From Coleofasciculaceae cyanobacterium SM2_1_6 (GTDB lineage: Bacteria > Cyanobacteriota > Cyanobacteriia > Cyanobacteriales > JAAUUE01), in NCBI GenBank assembly GCA_012031635.1, contig JAAUUE010000004.1, positions 1 through 36,913 on the forward strand: DNA of 36,913 nt, in the 5' to 3' direction. Shown here piece by piece: positions 7,632 through 17,600 of the stretch. The notes below the pieces were generated by a model. It saw nothing but the letters and a program-made list of their open reading frames with translations, did no database searches and was not told where the DNA came from. Position 1 is the stretch's first letter; each line of letters opens with the position of its first letter. Made by a program: the position numbers and the translations under genes.

Positions 7632-7851
7632 CAAATAACTCTAGGCGATCGCTGTTTGTGGGGATTGGATAGGCGATCGAGGGTAATCTCCTCGGAGTAG
7701 GGGATGCTGGATTCACGGGAGCGAGTTCAAAGATTCTACTTAGATGAGCTAGAGTCAAAGACTGTGGTGCAAAAGGTGATTGAATGGGAAAATAACTCTT
7801 CTGGAGAGGATTGACCTTAAACCTAATTAAATTATTAGATAGCTATTTAAT
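7632..7851. other. Spacer with gene remnants (GHMP motif scrap, 36-codon ORF)
   Basis: About 7671-7718 reads, on the plus strand, AIEGNLLGVGDAGFTG. This mirrors GHMP motif 3 of the heptose kinase (AIGGKLLGAGDAGF) and shares about 33 of 44 bases with 3825-3868. Overlapping it in another frame, 7704-7814 is a 36-codon ORF (MLDSRERVQRFYLDELESK, then VVQKVIEWENN) that could be the tail of a lost gene. Nothing else is supported. Confidence 0.35.
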
Positions 7852-8444
7852 ATGACCCACTCTACTGATATTAAAACCCTTGCCCAATGGATGGCAGCAG
7901 ACTTTAGCAACCAAGCCCAAGCCTTTGAGAACCCTCCCCTTTATGCCCATATCCGGGTGTGTATGCGTCCCCTGCCCAAGACTTTTTTAGGTGGTTACAG
8001 CTTTTTGGTGGAGCAAGCCTACGATTACAATCTTCATCAGCCATACCGAATTCGAGTTTTGCATCTTGTTTTAAATGCTGGAAATATTGAAATTGAAAAT
8101 TACGTAATTAGAGAAGAAAAAGAATTTTATGGGGCATCCCGCAATCTCCAAAAGCTCCAAACCCTGCGACCAGAGCAATTAGAAAAACTTCCCGGTTGCA
8201 ATATGATCGTGGAGTGGACAGGGCATAGTTTTCGGGGGAATGTGGAGCCGGGGAAGGCGTGTAAAGTATTCCGCAAGGGACAAGATACCTACCTAGATAG
8301 CAGTTTTGAGATTGATCAATATCATTTACGAGTATCGATCGAGGACGTAATCCAGAAACCGATGAAATGGTGTGGGGGTCGATCGCCGGAGCCTTTGAAT
8401 TTGTGCGTTGGGCTAGCTTTGCTGAAGAAATTATTGATGATTAG
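7852..8444 (+). pseudogene. CpcT/CpeT-family phycobilin lyase, frameshifted near the 3' end
   Basis: The first about 163 codons are a clear CpcT/CpeT lyase: LAQWMAADFSNQAQAFENPP, then FLVEQAYDYNLHQPYRIRVL, then YGASRN. These enzymes attach phycocyanobilin to Cys-153 of phycocyanin beta or act on phycoerythrin. In the first frame the end degenerates from about 8340 (stop at 8463). In the frame with codons at 8343 and onward it reads GRNPETDEMVWGSIAG, then AFEFVRWASFAEEIIDD and TAG at 8442-8444, exactly the family C-terminus. One base is missing near 8336-8343, next to a CGATCG motif. It could be a sequencing error or a real lesion. Confidence 0.85.
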
Positions 8445-8516
8445 TAGCAGAATATCTGGCTAACTACATTTCGCAATCAACAAAGCTCAATACTTGAATT
8501 ATTAATATTTGGGAGA

Positions 8517-8888
8517 ATGACTGTCACCTTAACCGTCAAAGATTTTTATGATCGATATCTCCATACTAATCAACCTTGGTCGGGAGTGTTTTTTGTTTCG
8601 GGAATCCTCTGGTTAGATGCAGTAGAAGCACGACTTTATAGCTGGCAGGATGATCGGTCTATTCCTTTCTCTGACCCGGAAGCCTGCGCCATATTACGAT
8701 CGCATTTCCCCACAGACTATCTAGGAGGTGTATTATTGCAAACTAGGGTACAGCAAGATATTAAAGGTCTAGAGTTCGATCGAGTCTATTGGGTAATTTG
8801 TGGCGAGATTGACCATGACCCGCCATCAAAATGGGGAGAGAAAATCACGATTCGTCCCGTCCCAGAGGAGTACGATGATGCAAGGTAA
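8517..8888 (+). CDS. Conserved cyanobacterial hypothetical protein
   Basis: 123 residues with a GGGAG ribosome site six bases before the ATG. Soluble, aromatic-rich mixed fold: VKDFYDRYLHTNQPWSGVFF, a GILWLDAVEARLYSW strand pair, and RVYWVICGEID near the C-terminus. No domain recognised, no membrane segments. It lies between the lyase and apt in the same direction; the wider spacing argues against a tight operon. Confidence 0.65.
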   Translation: MTVTLTVKDFYDRYLHTNQPWSGVFFVSGILWLDAVEARLYSWQDDRSIPFSDPEACAILRSHFPTDYLGGVLLQTRVQQDIKGLEFDRVYWVICGEIDHDPPSKWGEKITIRPVPEEYDDAR

Positions 8889-8960
8889 ATCAGAACTAAT
8901 TTGTGATAGGATGCAAACAACTTTTTTCATATTCTTCACCCTAGATTTTCCCCTATTCCT

Positions 8961-9482
8961 ATGGACTTAAAGCCCCTCATTCGTGAAATTGATGATTTTC
9001 CCATTCCCGGTATTAGCTTCAAAGATATTACTACCCTCCTCAAAGATCCTCAAGGGATGACTGCGGCGATCGACCAACTAGCCGAAAAGCTCAGTGAAGC
9101 TCAGGTAAATCCTGATTATATTGTGGGGGTAGAATCTAGGGGTTTTATTTTTGGGGCAACCTTGGCTTATAAGCTGGGATTGGGGTTTGTGCTGGTCAGG
9201 AAACCGAAGAAACTCCCGGCGGCAGTCTATGCAGTGGATTATGCGCTGGAGTACGGGAGCGATCGTCTAGAGATTCACCAAGATGCCCTCCCTCCCGGTA
9301 GCCGAGCCGTAATTATTGACGACCTCTTAGCCACAGGCGGTACTGCTGCTGCCACAGGGGAGCTAATCCAAAAAACTGGGGCGGTGTTAGCTGGTTTTGG
9401 CTTTATTATCGAGCTATTAGATTTACCCGGCAGGAAGCGCTTACCAGAGGTTCCCATAATTAGCTTAGTTCAATACAGTTAG
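8961..9482 (+). CDS. apt: Adenine phosphoribosyltransferase
   Basis: 173 residues, normal length. It converts adenine and PRPP to AMP in purine salvage, in the cytoplasm. The PRPP-binding signature [14 protein letters not shown] lies at 117-130. The family segments [12 protein letters not shown] (13-24), [10 protein letters not shown] (56-65) and [14 protein letters not shown] (96-109) are all present. The reading frame is intact. It ends immediately before two heptamer repeats and a 95-bp MITE-like element. Confidence 0.96.
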   Translation: MDLKPLIREIDDFPIPGISFKDITTLLKDPQGMTAAIDQLAEKLSEAQVNPDYIVGVESRGFIFGATLAYKLGLGFVLVRKPKKLPAAVYAVDYALEYGSDRLEIHQDALPPGSRAVIIDDLLATGGTAAATGELIQKTGAVLAGFGFIIELLDLPGRKRLPEVPIISLVQYS

Positions 9483-9500
9483 CCGTGAACAGTGAACAGT

Positions 9501-9595
9501 TATAGCAGTTCTCAATCTAATAAGATACCGTCAATGGTAGGGGCGCAAGGCTTTGCGTCCTCAAAGAGTACCGCAGTAAAATGAGAGTTGCTATA
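9501..9595. repeat. 95-bp MITE-like element with TATAGCA/TGCTATA ends
   Basis: The left end TATAGCAGTTCTCA and right end TGAGAGTTGCTATA are imperfect inverted repeats. The middle holds an imperfect hairpin, GGGCGCAAGGCTTTGCGTCC at 9541-9560. The size (95 bp) and TATAG ends match the element pairs at 27014/32440 and the group at 28234/28449/34853, although the interior differs. It has no coding capacity. Confidence 0.6.
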
Positions 9596-9646
9596 GTTAG
9601 GAGATAAGACTATGTAACTATTTTTTTTCTTAGCCGCCACAACTAG

Positions 9647-11254
9647 ATGCTCGAAACAGCCCGCCAATTTCTCCAACAGATTGATAATTTCCCTATTTCT
9701 CCCCAGCTAGAAGAGATTATCAACAATAGCACTCATGCTCTGTTTATCCTTCATGATCAACTGAATTTAGCAGTTTTTCCCCCAGAGGTGCTGGCGCAAA
9801 AGCCGTTACTCATTTTTGTGGAATCTCAACACTATGCGATCGCCCTTCCCCATCACAAACAAAAACTGGTCTATATCCTCAGCGCCCAACGCCACTTTGC
9901 GATCGCCTGTCATCAGCAAGGATTCCCTGTTCTCAATCTCTTTACCACAGGTTCCCATGCTACAGGCTTGGCTGACTTTTTACAGCAACATCCCCACATT
10001 CAGCTTAGCTATATGCAACCATCGGAATGGGACACCCGATCGCAGATGGCAGACTTAGCCGATCGTTATCTGGGGAGAGTTACAGCGATCGCTAATCAAT
10101 TTTTTGTTGCTGATGTTGCTCAGTTCAAATCCAAAATCAAAAAAGGCTACCGTCTAGAAACTTTTTATCGAGAACTTCGCAAGCAGACTGGCTATCTGAT
10201 GGAGGGCAAGCAACCCCTTGGTGGGAAATGGAACTATGACAAAGAAAACCGGAAATCTTTACCAAAGAATGTCAGTATTCCTCCCATTCCTGCCATTGCC
10301 CCCGATGCAATTACCCAAGAAGTAATCGATCTAGTAAATACTTACTTACCCCAAAATTTTGGCTCCCTAGAACAATTTAATTATGCTGTCACCCGCGATC
10401 GATCCTTAGAACTAGCTGAAGATTTCATCACCAACCGTCTAGGCAATTTTGGAGCCTACGAGGATGCGATTAAAACTGGAGAACCTTTTCTATTCCATTC
10501 TGTGCTGTCAATTTATCTCAACAATGGCTTACTCTTGCCCCAAGAACTCTGTGAAATGGCGATCGCAGCCTATCAACAAAATCTTGTCCCCTTAAACTCC
10601 GTCGAAGGTTTTGTGAGGCAGATTTTAGGGTGGCGGGAATATATTCGGGTTTATTATGAAGCGCAAATGCCCACCGTTCGTCATGCCAATTACTTTCAAT
10701 TCCATCTAGATTTACCCCAATTATATTGGAATGCCCAAACAGACTTGTATTGTCTCCATGATGCCGTTAATAATGTAATTAAATACGGTTATTCCCATCA
10801 TATTCAGCGCTTAATGGTATTGAGCAATTTTAGCAATTTAACTAATACCAACCCCTTGCAACTTAATCACTGGTTTTATTTAGCCTACGTCGATGCCTAC
10901 GAATGGGTGGAATTGCCGAATGTATTGGGAATGGCGACCTTTGCCGATGGGGGGATTCTCGCTTCTAAGCCCTACGTATCGGGGGGAAACTACATCAATA
11001 AAATGAGTAACTGCTGCGCTCAATGCCGCTATGATGTCAAAGCTAAAATTGGTGAAGAGGCTTGTCCTTTTAATTATTTATACTGGCATTTTGTCGATCG
11101 CCACCGGGATAGCTTTACCGAAAATGGTCGAGTATCATTAATGGTAAATGTCTATGATCAAAAATCAGTCGCAGAACAACAGGCAATTCGAGATACTGCC
11201 GATCGTTTTATTAATGCCTTACCAAGGCAGGCTGACAAGCAGTTAAATAACTAA
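9647..11254 (+). CDS. phrB: Fe-S cluster-containing bacterial cryptochrome/photolyase (PhrB type)
   Basis: 535 residues of the deoxyribodipyrimidine photolyase-related family. The four cluster cysteines are present: LYC, then NCC, AQC and EEAC, at offsets 0, +88, +91 and +104. These are the spacings of Cys350/438/441/454 of Agrobacterium PhrB as I recall them. FAD-domain segments include GNFGAYEDAI, FVRQILGWREYIR and NVLGMATFADGG. The expected job is light-driven repair of (6-4) photoproducts, or a light-sensing role. The start at 9647 is the first ATG after the repeat-containing spacer. Confidence 0.9.
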   Translation: MLETARQFLQQIDNFPISPQLEEIINNSTHALFILHDQLNLAVFPPEVLAQKPLLIFVESQHYAIALPHHKQKLVYILSAQRHFAIACHQQGFPVLNLFTTGSHATGLADFLQQHPHIQLSYMQPSEWDTRSQMADLADRYLGRVTAIANQFFVADVAQFKSKIKKGYRLETFYRELRKQTGYLMEGKQPLGGKWNYDKENRKSLPKNVSIPPIPAIAPDAITQEVIDLVNTYLPQNFGSLEQFNYAVTRDRSLELAEDFITNRLGNFGAYEDAIKTGEPFLFHSVLSIYLNNGLLLPQELCEMAIAAYQQNLVPLNSVEGFVRQILGWREYIRVYYEAQMPTVRHANYFQFHLDLPQLYWNAQTDLYCLHDAVNNVIKYGYSHHIQRLMVLSNFSNLTNTNPLQLNHWFYLAYVDAYEWVELPNVLGMATFADGGILASKPYVSGGNYINKMSNCCAQCRYDVKAKIGEEACPFNYLYWHFVDRHRDSFTENGRVSLMVNVYDQKSVAEQQAIRDTADRFINALPRQADKQLNN

Positions 11255-11298
11255 CTATCGACTGATAAATTTTCATTGATTTCCCCAAGTAACTAATA

Positions 11299-11376
11299 TA
11301 CTGATAACTGTTTACTGATAACTGATAACTGTTTACTGATAACTGTTCACTGTTTACTGATAACTGCTCACTGAAT
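11299..11376. repeat. STRR heptamer array (ACTGATA / CTGTTTA variants)
   Basis: Interleaved ACTGATA, ACTGTTT and ACTGTTC heptamers run up to the start of the permease gene at 11380. These are the AACTGAT type mixed with the reverse complement of the AACAGTG type seen at 594-730. Confidence 0.9.
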
Positions 11377-11379
11377 ATC

Positions 11380-12440
11380 ATGATAGAAAGCTCCTCAGAT
11401 CAACGTAAATTTAGTTTTGAGGCTCTGGTTGCTAAGGCTAGGGCGATCGTCACTAGTGAGACTTTTCTTTATATTGTCAAGCGGACTCTCCAAGCTTTGC
11501 TAACGTTGCTGTTGGCTTCGGCGTTGAGTTTTACCATCATGCAGCTATCGCCGGGCAACTATCTGGATAACCTGCGTCAAGACCCGAAGATTTCTCCAGA
11601 GCGTATTGATGAACTAAGTAAACAGTTTGGCTTAGACCAGCCCACCTATGTCCAATATTTTTTCTGGTTGGGAGGGATTATTACAAGGGGAGATTTTGGG
11701 ACGAGTTTTGTGTATTTTCGTCCCGTGGCTTCTCTGCTGTGGGAGCGGGTTCCCGCTACTTTGTTGTTAGCGATCGCTCCATCCTCATCACTTGGGCGGT
11801 GGCGCTTCCCTTGGGAGTTATTGCCGCAGTAAATCAAAATAAATGGGGCGATCGCCTCCTGCAAATTTTCAGCTACACCGGACAGGGATTCCCTAGTCTA
11901 ATTACAGCCCTCGCCCTCCTGATTTTTGCCCAAAATACCTCGCCCCTGTTTCCCGTCGGCGGCATGACCAGTATTAATCATCAAGATATGACTTGGTTAG
12001 GGAAAATCCTCGATATTGGCTGGCATATGATCTTGCCCACGATCGCCCTGAGTATTACTAGTTTTGCCGGGTTGCAGCGTCTGACTAGGGGCAGTTTATT
12101 AGATGTCTTGCGCCAAGATTATATTCAAACTGCCAGAGCCAAGGGATTATCAGAAAATAAGGTAATTTATGTCCATGCATTGCGAAATGCCATTAACCCG
12201 TTGGTGACTCTATTGGGTTTTGAATTTGCTAGTCTATTAGGAGGAGCCTTTATTACCGAGACTTTTTTCAACTGGCCGGGTTTAGGGAGGTTGATTTTCC
12301 AAGCGGTGACTGCCAAGGATATTTATTTAGTGATGGCAAGTTTAATTATGGGGGCAGTGATGTTAATTGTCGGTAATCTCATTTCAGACTTACTATTAAA
12401 ATTTATCGATCCAAGAATCAAACTTGAAAACCTCCAATAA
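11380..12440 (+). pseudogene. ABC transporter permease, DppB/OppB type, frameshifted
   Basis: Two overlapping frames together make one complete inner-membrane permease of the dipeptide/nickel class. The first (11380-11832) supplies the N-terminal TM helix, IMQLSPGNYLDNLRQDP, and LSKQFGLDQPTYVQYFFWL. The second, from about 11778, supplies ILITWAVALPLG and the EAA loop (TARAKGLSENKVIYVHALRN), then LGGAFITETFFNWPGLGRL. Adding one base at 11778-11780, inside GCGATCGCTCC, restores LLLAIASILITWAVALPLG. No substrate-binding or ATPase genes are adjacent. Sequence error or real lesion cannot be separated here. Confidence 0.88.
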
Positions 12441-12502
12441 CCCCAAAAATAGCCCTTGAACATCTGCCTAAATTCTCCTTTTCCGTAATACATAATAAAC
12501 CC

Positions 12503-12883
12503 ATGACCCGACATCAAACCCCAGAACCTTGGGAAACTTCTGAAAAGCAACTCCAGCTATTTATCCATCTCGTGCCGATTATTGGCTTTTTTCCTTCCCT
12601 GTGGACTTTGTACCGTCGTCAGGGCAGCCGGGAACAACAGGAAGTTAGTCGGCAGTCTGTCACCCTAGCTTTGCTATGGGTAATCGCCTATAGTTTGTTA
12701 TCTTCGTCTTGGGATACACCGCAATTGTGGACTTTGCGTTTATTATTGATCAATGGTCTGCTGACCTCTGGCTATTTTGGGGTAAGTATTTGGATGATGT
12801 TTCGAGTTCGTCAGGGTAAGTCCCCACGGCTGCCGGGAATTCGATCGATCTCTGAAGGCATAGTTAGAAAGCATCTTTTCTGA
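12503..12883 (+). CDS. Small membrane protein, cyanobacterial conserved hypothetical
   Basis: 126 residues with three hydrophobic stretches: FIHLVPIIGFFPSLWTLY, VTLALLWVIAYSLL and LLLINGLLTSGYFGVSIWMM. The C-terminus is basic. The layout resembles DUF4870-type small membrane proteins. It sits two bases before the TTG that opens the LCP frame, so the two may be coupled, though a later LCP start is possible. Function unknown. Confidence 0.65.
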   Translation: MTRHQTPEPWETSEKQLQLFIHLVPIIGFFPSLWTLYRRQGSREQQEVSRQSVTLALLWVIAYSLLSSSWDTPQLWTLRLLLINGLLTSGYFGVSIWMMFRVRQGKSPRLPGIRSISEGIVRKHLF

Positions 12884-12885
12884 GC

Positions 12886-14359
12886 TTGACCAAAAAAATA
12901 TGTTTCAAGATTTCTACCAGAGATTATTCCCAGAAACTATTCCCCCAAAATATTCAACACAAAAATATTCAACAACTGTGGTGTGAGAGTGAGCCTGTGC
13001 CTACAAAAAAAGTCCGGGGTAACAAGACCCAACCCCCTCTAAAGAAAAAAGTTAAGAAACGTAAAGGTAACTGGATTTGGCTCTGGCTGCTGTTTATTGG
13101 CGTGTCTCTGCTTTCGGCGGCGGCGGGGGGACTATTAGCAGTGTCTTTGTCTACTACTCCGCTGCAACAGGTACAACTCACCCCAGAGGAACAGGCAGCT
13201 TTTGGGGGGGATAGCATCACCCGCAGTACATTTAACTTGCCAGAACTAACCCGTCCTGTGAATATTTTGGTGCTGGGAGCCAAGGTGACAGATGTAGATT
13301 TGGGACAGCCAAACGAATTTGGGAGAGCGCACCAGTTGGTTAATTCCTTTAGGGGACTGACAGACACAATGATGTTGATGCGGTTTGATCCCCAGACAAA
13401 ACGAGTGGCAGTGTTATCCATTCCCAGAGATACACGGGTTTATCTTGGTGCTAGGGGGGAGTCTAAGATTAATGAAGCAAATGATTTGGGGGGGAGCCGC
13501 CGGGGCTGCTAGGGCAACGAGTAATCTTTTGGGGGGGAGTTGCGATCGATCGCTACGTCCGGGTGAATGTCCAAGGAGTAGAAAAACTCCTAGATGCCTT
13601 GGGGGGAGTGACTATCTTTGTGCCGAAAGATATGCAGTACCAAGATGATACCCAAGGTTTGTATATTAGTCTTAAGCAGGGGAAACAACATCTGAACGGC
13701 AAACAGGCTCTAGGATTCCTCCGGTTCCGCTACGATGAAAATGGGGATATCGGCAGGGTGCAACGCCAACAATGATGCTCCGAGCGTTGATCGAACAAGC
13801 TCTCAATCCTGTGACTTTGGCAAAGATTCCCCAGATTGTCTCCGTGGTGCAAGAAAATATTGATACCAACTTGAGTGTCGAAGAATTTGTGGCTCTGGGG
13901 GGATTTGGGGTGCAGGTCGATCGCTCCAAGGTGGAGATGTTGATGGTTCCGGGAGAATTTAATGGCGATGGGCGCAGTGGGATTAGCTATTGGCTCCCCA
14001 ACGAGGTGCAGATTCAGAACCTGATGGCAAGGCATTTTGGGATTGGTGTGACGAGAGGACCGATCGTCAACCCCGGTGATATTAATATTGCCATCCGGGA
14101 TAGTACCAAAAATCCCCGGGCGGTGAATGCCTTGGTGCGGAGATTACAGGCGATCGGCTACCCCGTCACCGTTGATGAACCCTGGACAGAACCCCTAGCA
14201 ACAACTAGAATCTTGGCTCAGGGAGGCTACGAAGAAAGCGCCCAAATCGTCCAAACTAATCTAGGGTTAGGAGAAGTTTTGGTAGATAGCACTGGCAGTT
14301 TCCGCTACGATGTCACCATTCAACTCGGTCGAGATTGGCAGCCCCCCAGAACCCCTTAA
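12886..14359 (+). pseudogene. LytR-CpsA-Psr (LCP) family protein broken by three frameshifts
   Basis: The first frame (TTG 12886, or GTG 12997) gives a Lys-rich N-terminus and a TM helix (WIWLWLLFIGVSLLSAAAGG). The LCP domain begins with PVNILVLGAK and includes DTMMLMRFDP and VLSIPRDTRV. The frame is lost in a 7-G run at 13488-13494. The second frame gives GGAAGAARATSNLLGG and is lost in another 7-G run at 13531-13537. The third gives VAIDRYVRVNVQGVEKLLDA and LGFLRFRYDENGDIGRVQRQQ, ended by TGA at 13773. The rest (MMLRALIEQALNP onward) is in a fourth frame with a LytR C-terminal domain. LCP proteins attach glycopolymers to the cell wall. Confidence 0.85.
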
Positions 14360-14366
14360 ATTAAGA

Positions 14367-14480
14367 TGAGTCCGGGATGCAAAAATGTTACCTTCGACTC
14401 CGCTCAGGGAACTTCTCTAAGTTTTTGCTCAGGGAACGCCTCTAGGCTTAGGTTTAGAGCTTTGGCTTAAACCGGACTCA
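14367..14480. repeat. Inverted-repeat-bounded element (TGAGTCCGG ends)
   Basis: TGAGTCCGG at 14367-14375 is matched by CCGGACTCA at 14472-14480. Inside is CTTCGACTCCGCTCAG, a motif that reappears in reverse near 36640-36655. No ORF. Confidence 0.45.
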
Positions 14481-14517
14481 CTCCCATTAGATTAACCCCT
14501 AGATTAACCCCTAGATT

Positions 14518-14660
14518 AACGTGAGTTCGATGCTCAGAAATACCCCTCATCCCCCAACCCCTTCTCCCCTTGAGGGAGAAGGGGAGTAAGACCAATTTTT
14601 CTTGTTCCCTCCCCCGTTCTGGGAGAGGGTGAGGGCTTCAGATTTTGTCGAACTCACGTT
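14518..14660. repeat. 143-bp MITE-like element with 13-bp perfect inverted ends
   Basis: AACGTGAGTTCGA at the left and TCGAACTCACGTT at the right form perfect 13-bp terminal inverted repeats. TAGATTAAC lies just outside on the left and AGATTAAC on the right. The interior carries a CCCTTCTCCCC/GGGGAG hairpin typical of cyanobacterial intergenic repeats. Confidence 0.6.
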
Positions 14661-14716
14661 AGATTAACATTAGTAGGGCTTTAGCCCCATTAAGTTGCCT
14701 TAACTCTGTGAGCATA

Positions 14717-17098
14717 TCAATTCCTTGGACATTTCCCTAGGACAGTAGTAGCAGTGCGGGGATAGTTGGGGTCGGTGACGATCGCCAAGGATTGTTCAGC
14801 AACGGTGACATTGCCAATTTGGTTGGCGGGATTATTAGCCGGATTTGGGCTATTAGTAAGGCTAACTGGGGGAGTGACGGGGGAACTGGAATTAGCTAAG
14901 GGACTTTGGGTAGTAGGGCTAGGTCTAGGAGGATTGGGACTACTGGAACTTAGGGGGACGATCGGCATCAGACAGACCGCTAGCTCCACTAGTTTTCCCT
15001 GATTAGGAGAGGTAGTTTGCTTAACTACTTGCAAAACCGTGTTGGGGGGCAAATCTACACGCTGGGTAGGGTTTCCGGTCAGGGGTAACAACAGGGGACT
15101 ACTCAGACGGAGGCGATCGCCCAGATTCAGGGTAAGCACTAGGGAAGGGCTTCTGGGGGTAGGCGTTGCCGTGGTGTTGGGAGATGAATTGCTCAGGATT
15201 GAGGGCTTCGGGATGGGACTAGAGACTACTTCTGAAGATTGGGCAAAGGGTAATACTGCCCAGATACTACCTAGATCAATTAATTCCAGGCGATCGACAA
15301 TCCATAGACCCACACCTCCTAACACGGCCACTAAAAGTAATCCCGGCCAAATAGACTGCTTTTTTTTGGGGAGAGGGACAGTTTTTTGATTACTCAGGAC
15401 TGGTTCTTCACTACTTCCGGGGGCAGGGGCAGATACAGAGTTTAGGGACGGGGCTGAAGATAATGCTGATAGAGAACTTGGGGATGCTGGAGTAGCGGCA
15501 GGTAAGCTATCTGGGGCTTGAGGGGTGACAACTGGGGGCAGCACCTTGGGAAACGACAGGGGTGAGATCGGTTTTTTATGAGGAATAACTTGACAGTGAA
15601 TCAGGGCAACGGTGACATTATCGTGACCATTTTGGGTATTGGCAAGCTCGATGAGTTGGGGGACTACGGTTTCGAGATTGGTTTCGCCCCGGAGAATGGG
15701 GGCGATTAATTTTTCCCAGTACTGCTCCACTCGATCGTAGTCACTCAAGCCATCAGAACAAAGGAGAATAATTCCCGACTCATCGAGGAGCAAGCGCTGG
15801 ACGGCGGGGTGGAGATTCACCGCAGAAGTCATGCCCAAGGCTTGGACAAGGGAACCAGAGGAGGGATACTTGAGGGCTTCCCGGTAAAGCGCATAGCCCA
15901 GACCAACCTCCCGGGAGGCAATATCATCATCTAGGGTAATTTGCTCGCAGGAAGTAGGGGTGATCCAGTAGGCTCGGCTATCTCCCACATTACTGAAGTA
16001 AAGTTCATGGGCATAGCTCCAAGCCATCACGAGGGTTGTCCCCATGCGTTGGCGGCTCTGGCGTTGTTCTCGATCGTTGCGATCGCTGATCACATCATTG
16101 GCAACCCTTACTGCCTTGATGAGTTTCTGCTCGATCACCGCCGATGGATATTTAATTTGTAGATCAAACTGCTCTACCTGCCTTTGAATGGTACTGATCG
16201 CCAAATGAGAAGCCACTTCCCCGCCTTCATGCCCGCCAATTCCATCACAGACAATAGTTAATAGATTCTTCCCTAGGGTTGTGATTTGCCCCGCCGCCGG
16301 GTAACAATCATCTTCATTGCCGCCCCTGGTTGGTCCTTTGTCGGTGCTGGTTAAAACTTGGTATTGGTGACTAACTTGCTGGCTACATTCCTCGATCGCC
16401 CAATCCAGCACTGCCAAAAGCTGAGAAGTATTACTGATAGCTCCCGTGATCATTCTCACTCCCAACTCTTCCAGAAAACCAGCGATCGAGCTTTGGGGTT
16501 GCACAAGAGTTAACCAGTGTTGTCCCAAATCTGCCAAACTTAGGGGGTGGCGATTACTTTGCAGTTGGAGCAGTTTCACCAAAGAGCCGTGGACTCGCAA
16601 CAGTTCAGGACTAACCAGTGTTGCACTCAGGCTCCGACTTTGAAGCGGTTCCCAGAGATGGGCAATCTGTCTCAGCCAAGATAGCTGCCGCAGAGGACTT
16701 GTCCCTGACCAGACGGTGCTGAGTTCTGGGGCGAGGCGATCGCCAATCATCGGCACACCCTCCAACAACCAAATTGGCACAGCATTTAACCCAGTATCCC
16801 GGACTAGGCCGTAAACTTGAGGGATATGTAAGCGCTGGGAAAATAACTGGAGGTAGTTGCCAATTTCTGGGGGGAAATCTTCAGGAGTCTCTGGAGTAGT
16901 CGCTGGCTTGGTGTCTAGGAGCAGTCGGGGTTGCACTACTAAATAACGAGAGTCGATCGTCTCACCAATCCGTTGAGGTGTCATCGTTACCCCCAACATC
17001 CACAGATAGCGCCTCAGCAAAGGCGTACCACAAACCTGACAAAAGTTGCCATCCAATTTATTGACAGCTTGACAACGAACATTAGGACAATTCAGCAT
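14717..17098 (-). CDS. PP2C-type Ser/Thr phosphatase with N-terminal zinc ribbon and C-terminal membrane anchor
   Basis: 793 residues from the ATG at 17098. Domain order: zinc ribbon (CPNVRC then CQVC, residues 4-23); about 220 residues of unrecognised kinase-pseudofold-like sequence; PP2C domain at about 247-505 with metal sites GGNEDD, VCDGIGGHEGGE, GDSRAYW, LCSDGLSDY and GHDNVT; a Pro/Ser-rich linker; one TM helix (PGLLLVAVLGGVGLWIV, near 590); and a Pro/Ser/Thr-rich C-terminal domain. It dephosphorylates Ser/Thr proteins and would counter Hanks-type kinases. All PP2C metal residues are present. No kinase gene adjoins it. Confidence 0.9.
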   Translation of the reverse strand: MLNCPNVRCQAVNKLDGNFCQVCGTPLLRRYLWMLGVTMTPQRIGETIDSRYLVVQPRLLLDTKPATTPETPEDFPPEIGNYLQLFSQRLHIPQVYGLVRDTGLNAVPIWLLEGVPMIGDRLAPELSTVWSGTSPLRQLSWLRQIAHLWEPLQSRSLSATLVSPELLRVHGSLVKLLQLQSNRHPLSLADLGQHWLTLVQPQSSIAGFLEELGVRMITGAISNTSQLLAVLDWAIEECSQQVSHQYQVLTSTDKGPTRGGNEDDCYPAAGQITTLGKNLLTIVCDGIGGHEGGEVASHLAISTIQRQVEQFDLQIKYPSAVIEQKLIKAVRVANDVISDRNDREQRQSRQRMGTTLVMAWSYAHELYFSNVGDSRAYWITPTSCEQITLDDDIASREVGLGYALYREALKYPSSGSLVQALGMTSAVNLHPAVQRLLLDESGIILLCSDGLSDYDRVEQYWEKLIAPILRGETNLETVVPQLIELANTQNGHDNVTVALIHCQVIPHKKPISPLSFPKVLPPVVTPQAPDSLPAATPASPSSLSALSSAPSLNSVSAPAPGSSEEPVLSNQKTVPLPKKKQSIWPGLLLVAVLGGVGLWIVDRLELIDLGSIWAVLPFAQSSEVVSSPIPKPSILSNSSPNTTATPTPRSPSLVLTLNLGDRLRLSSPLLLPLTGNPTQRVDLPPNTVLQVVKQTTSPNQGKLVELAVCLMPIVPLSSSSPNPPRPSPTTQSPLANSSSPVTPPVSLTNSPNPANNPANQIGNVTVAEQSLAIVTDPNYPRTATTVLGKCPRN

Positions 17099-17600
17099 CA
17101 ATCCCGACTATAGTATTACTTTCTAATCAATTCATCTACTAGTCTATCTGGTTAACTTATTTATCGTCTATTTCAAGGGAAGTTTGCCTCCGTAGACGTT
17201 TCCAAGGTTCATGCCCAGCCAAGGGGGATATCTCCGCCCCAGAATCATGATCTTTTAGGGAATATTTACTCCAGAGTAACTATGCCAATGCAAATATGAA
17301 GATTAAGTATATCTGGTGTAAAGACATAATTTTTGCCAGTATAGTCTCATCAGGGGAATTACAGTAGTAGCAGGAAGACCATTAACTAGTTAAGGAATTA
17401 GTTACAGCAGTTGACATTCAGATAAGTGGTGATGCGATCCCCCTAGATCCCCCTCTGTCCTCTGGACAGGCTATGCCAATAAAAAGGGGACTTGAAGATC
17501 AATAACTTGACTTACCAGAATTAAATTTGCTTTGAGTAGTTATTCAGGGATTAGCTAGGAACTGTTGATATAAATTTCTTGAAAAATTTAAAATTCTCTC
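17099..17600. other. 500-bp intergenic region, no gene seen
   Basis: This divergent spacer separates the phosphatase gene from the gene at 17601 and should contain both promoters. I see no ORF with coding character, no tRNA-like fold and no long inverted repeat. A short C-rich tract (CCCCCTAGATCCCCCTCTG, about 17440-17458) is the common cyanobacterial spacer sequence type. Confidence 0.5.

Noticed and set aside
11739-11832. Programmed -1 frameshift in the DppB-type permease
   Set aside because: No slippery heptamer or downstream pseudoknot is apparent, the family is not known for recoding, and similar one-base lesions occur in several unrelated genes.
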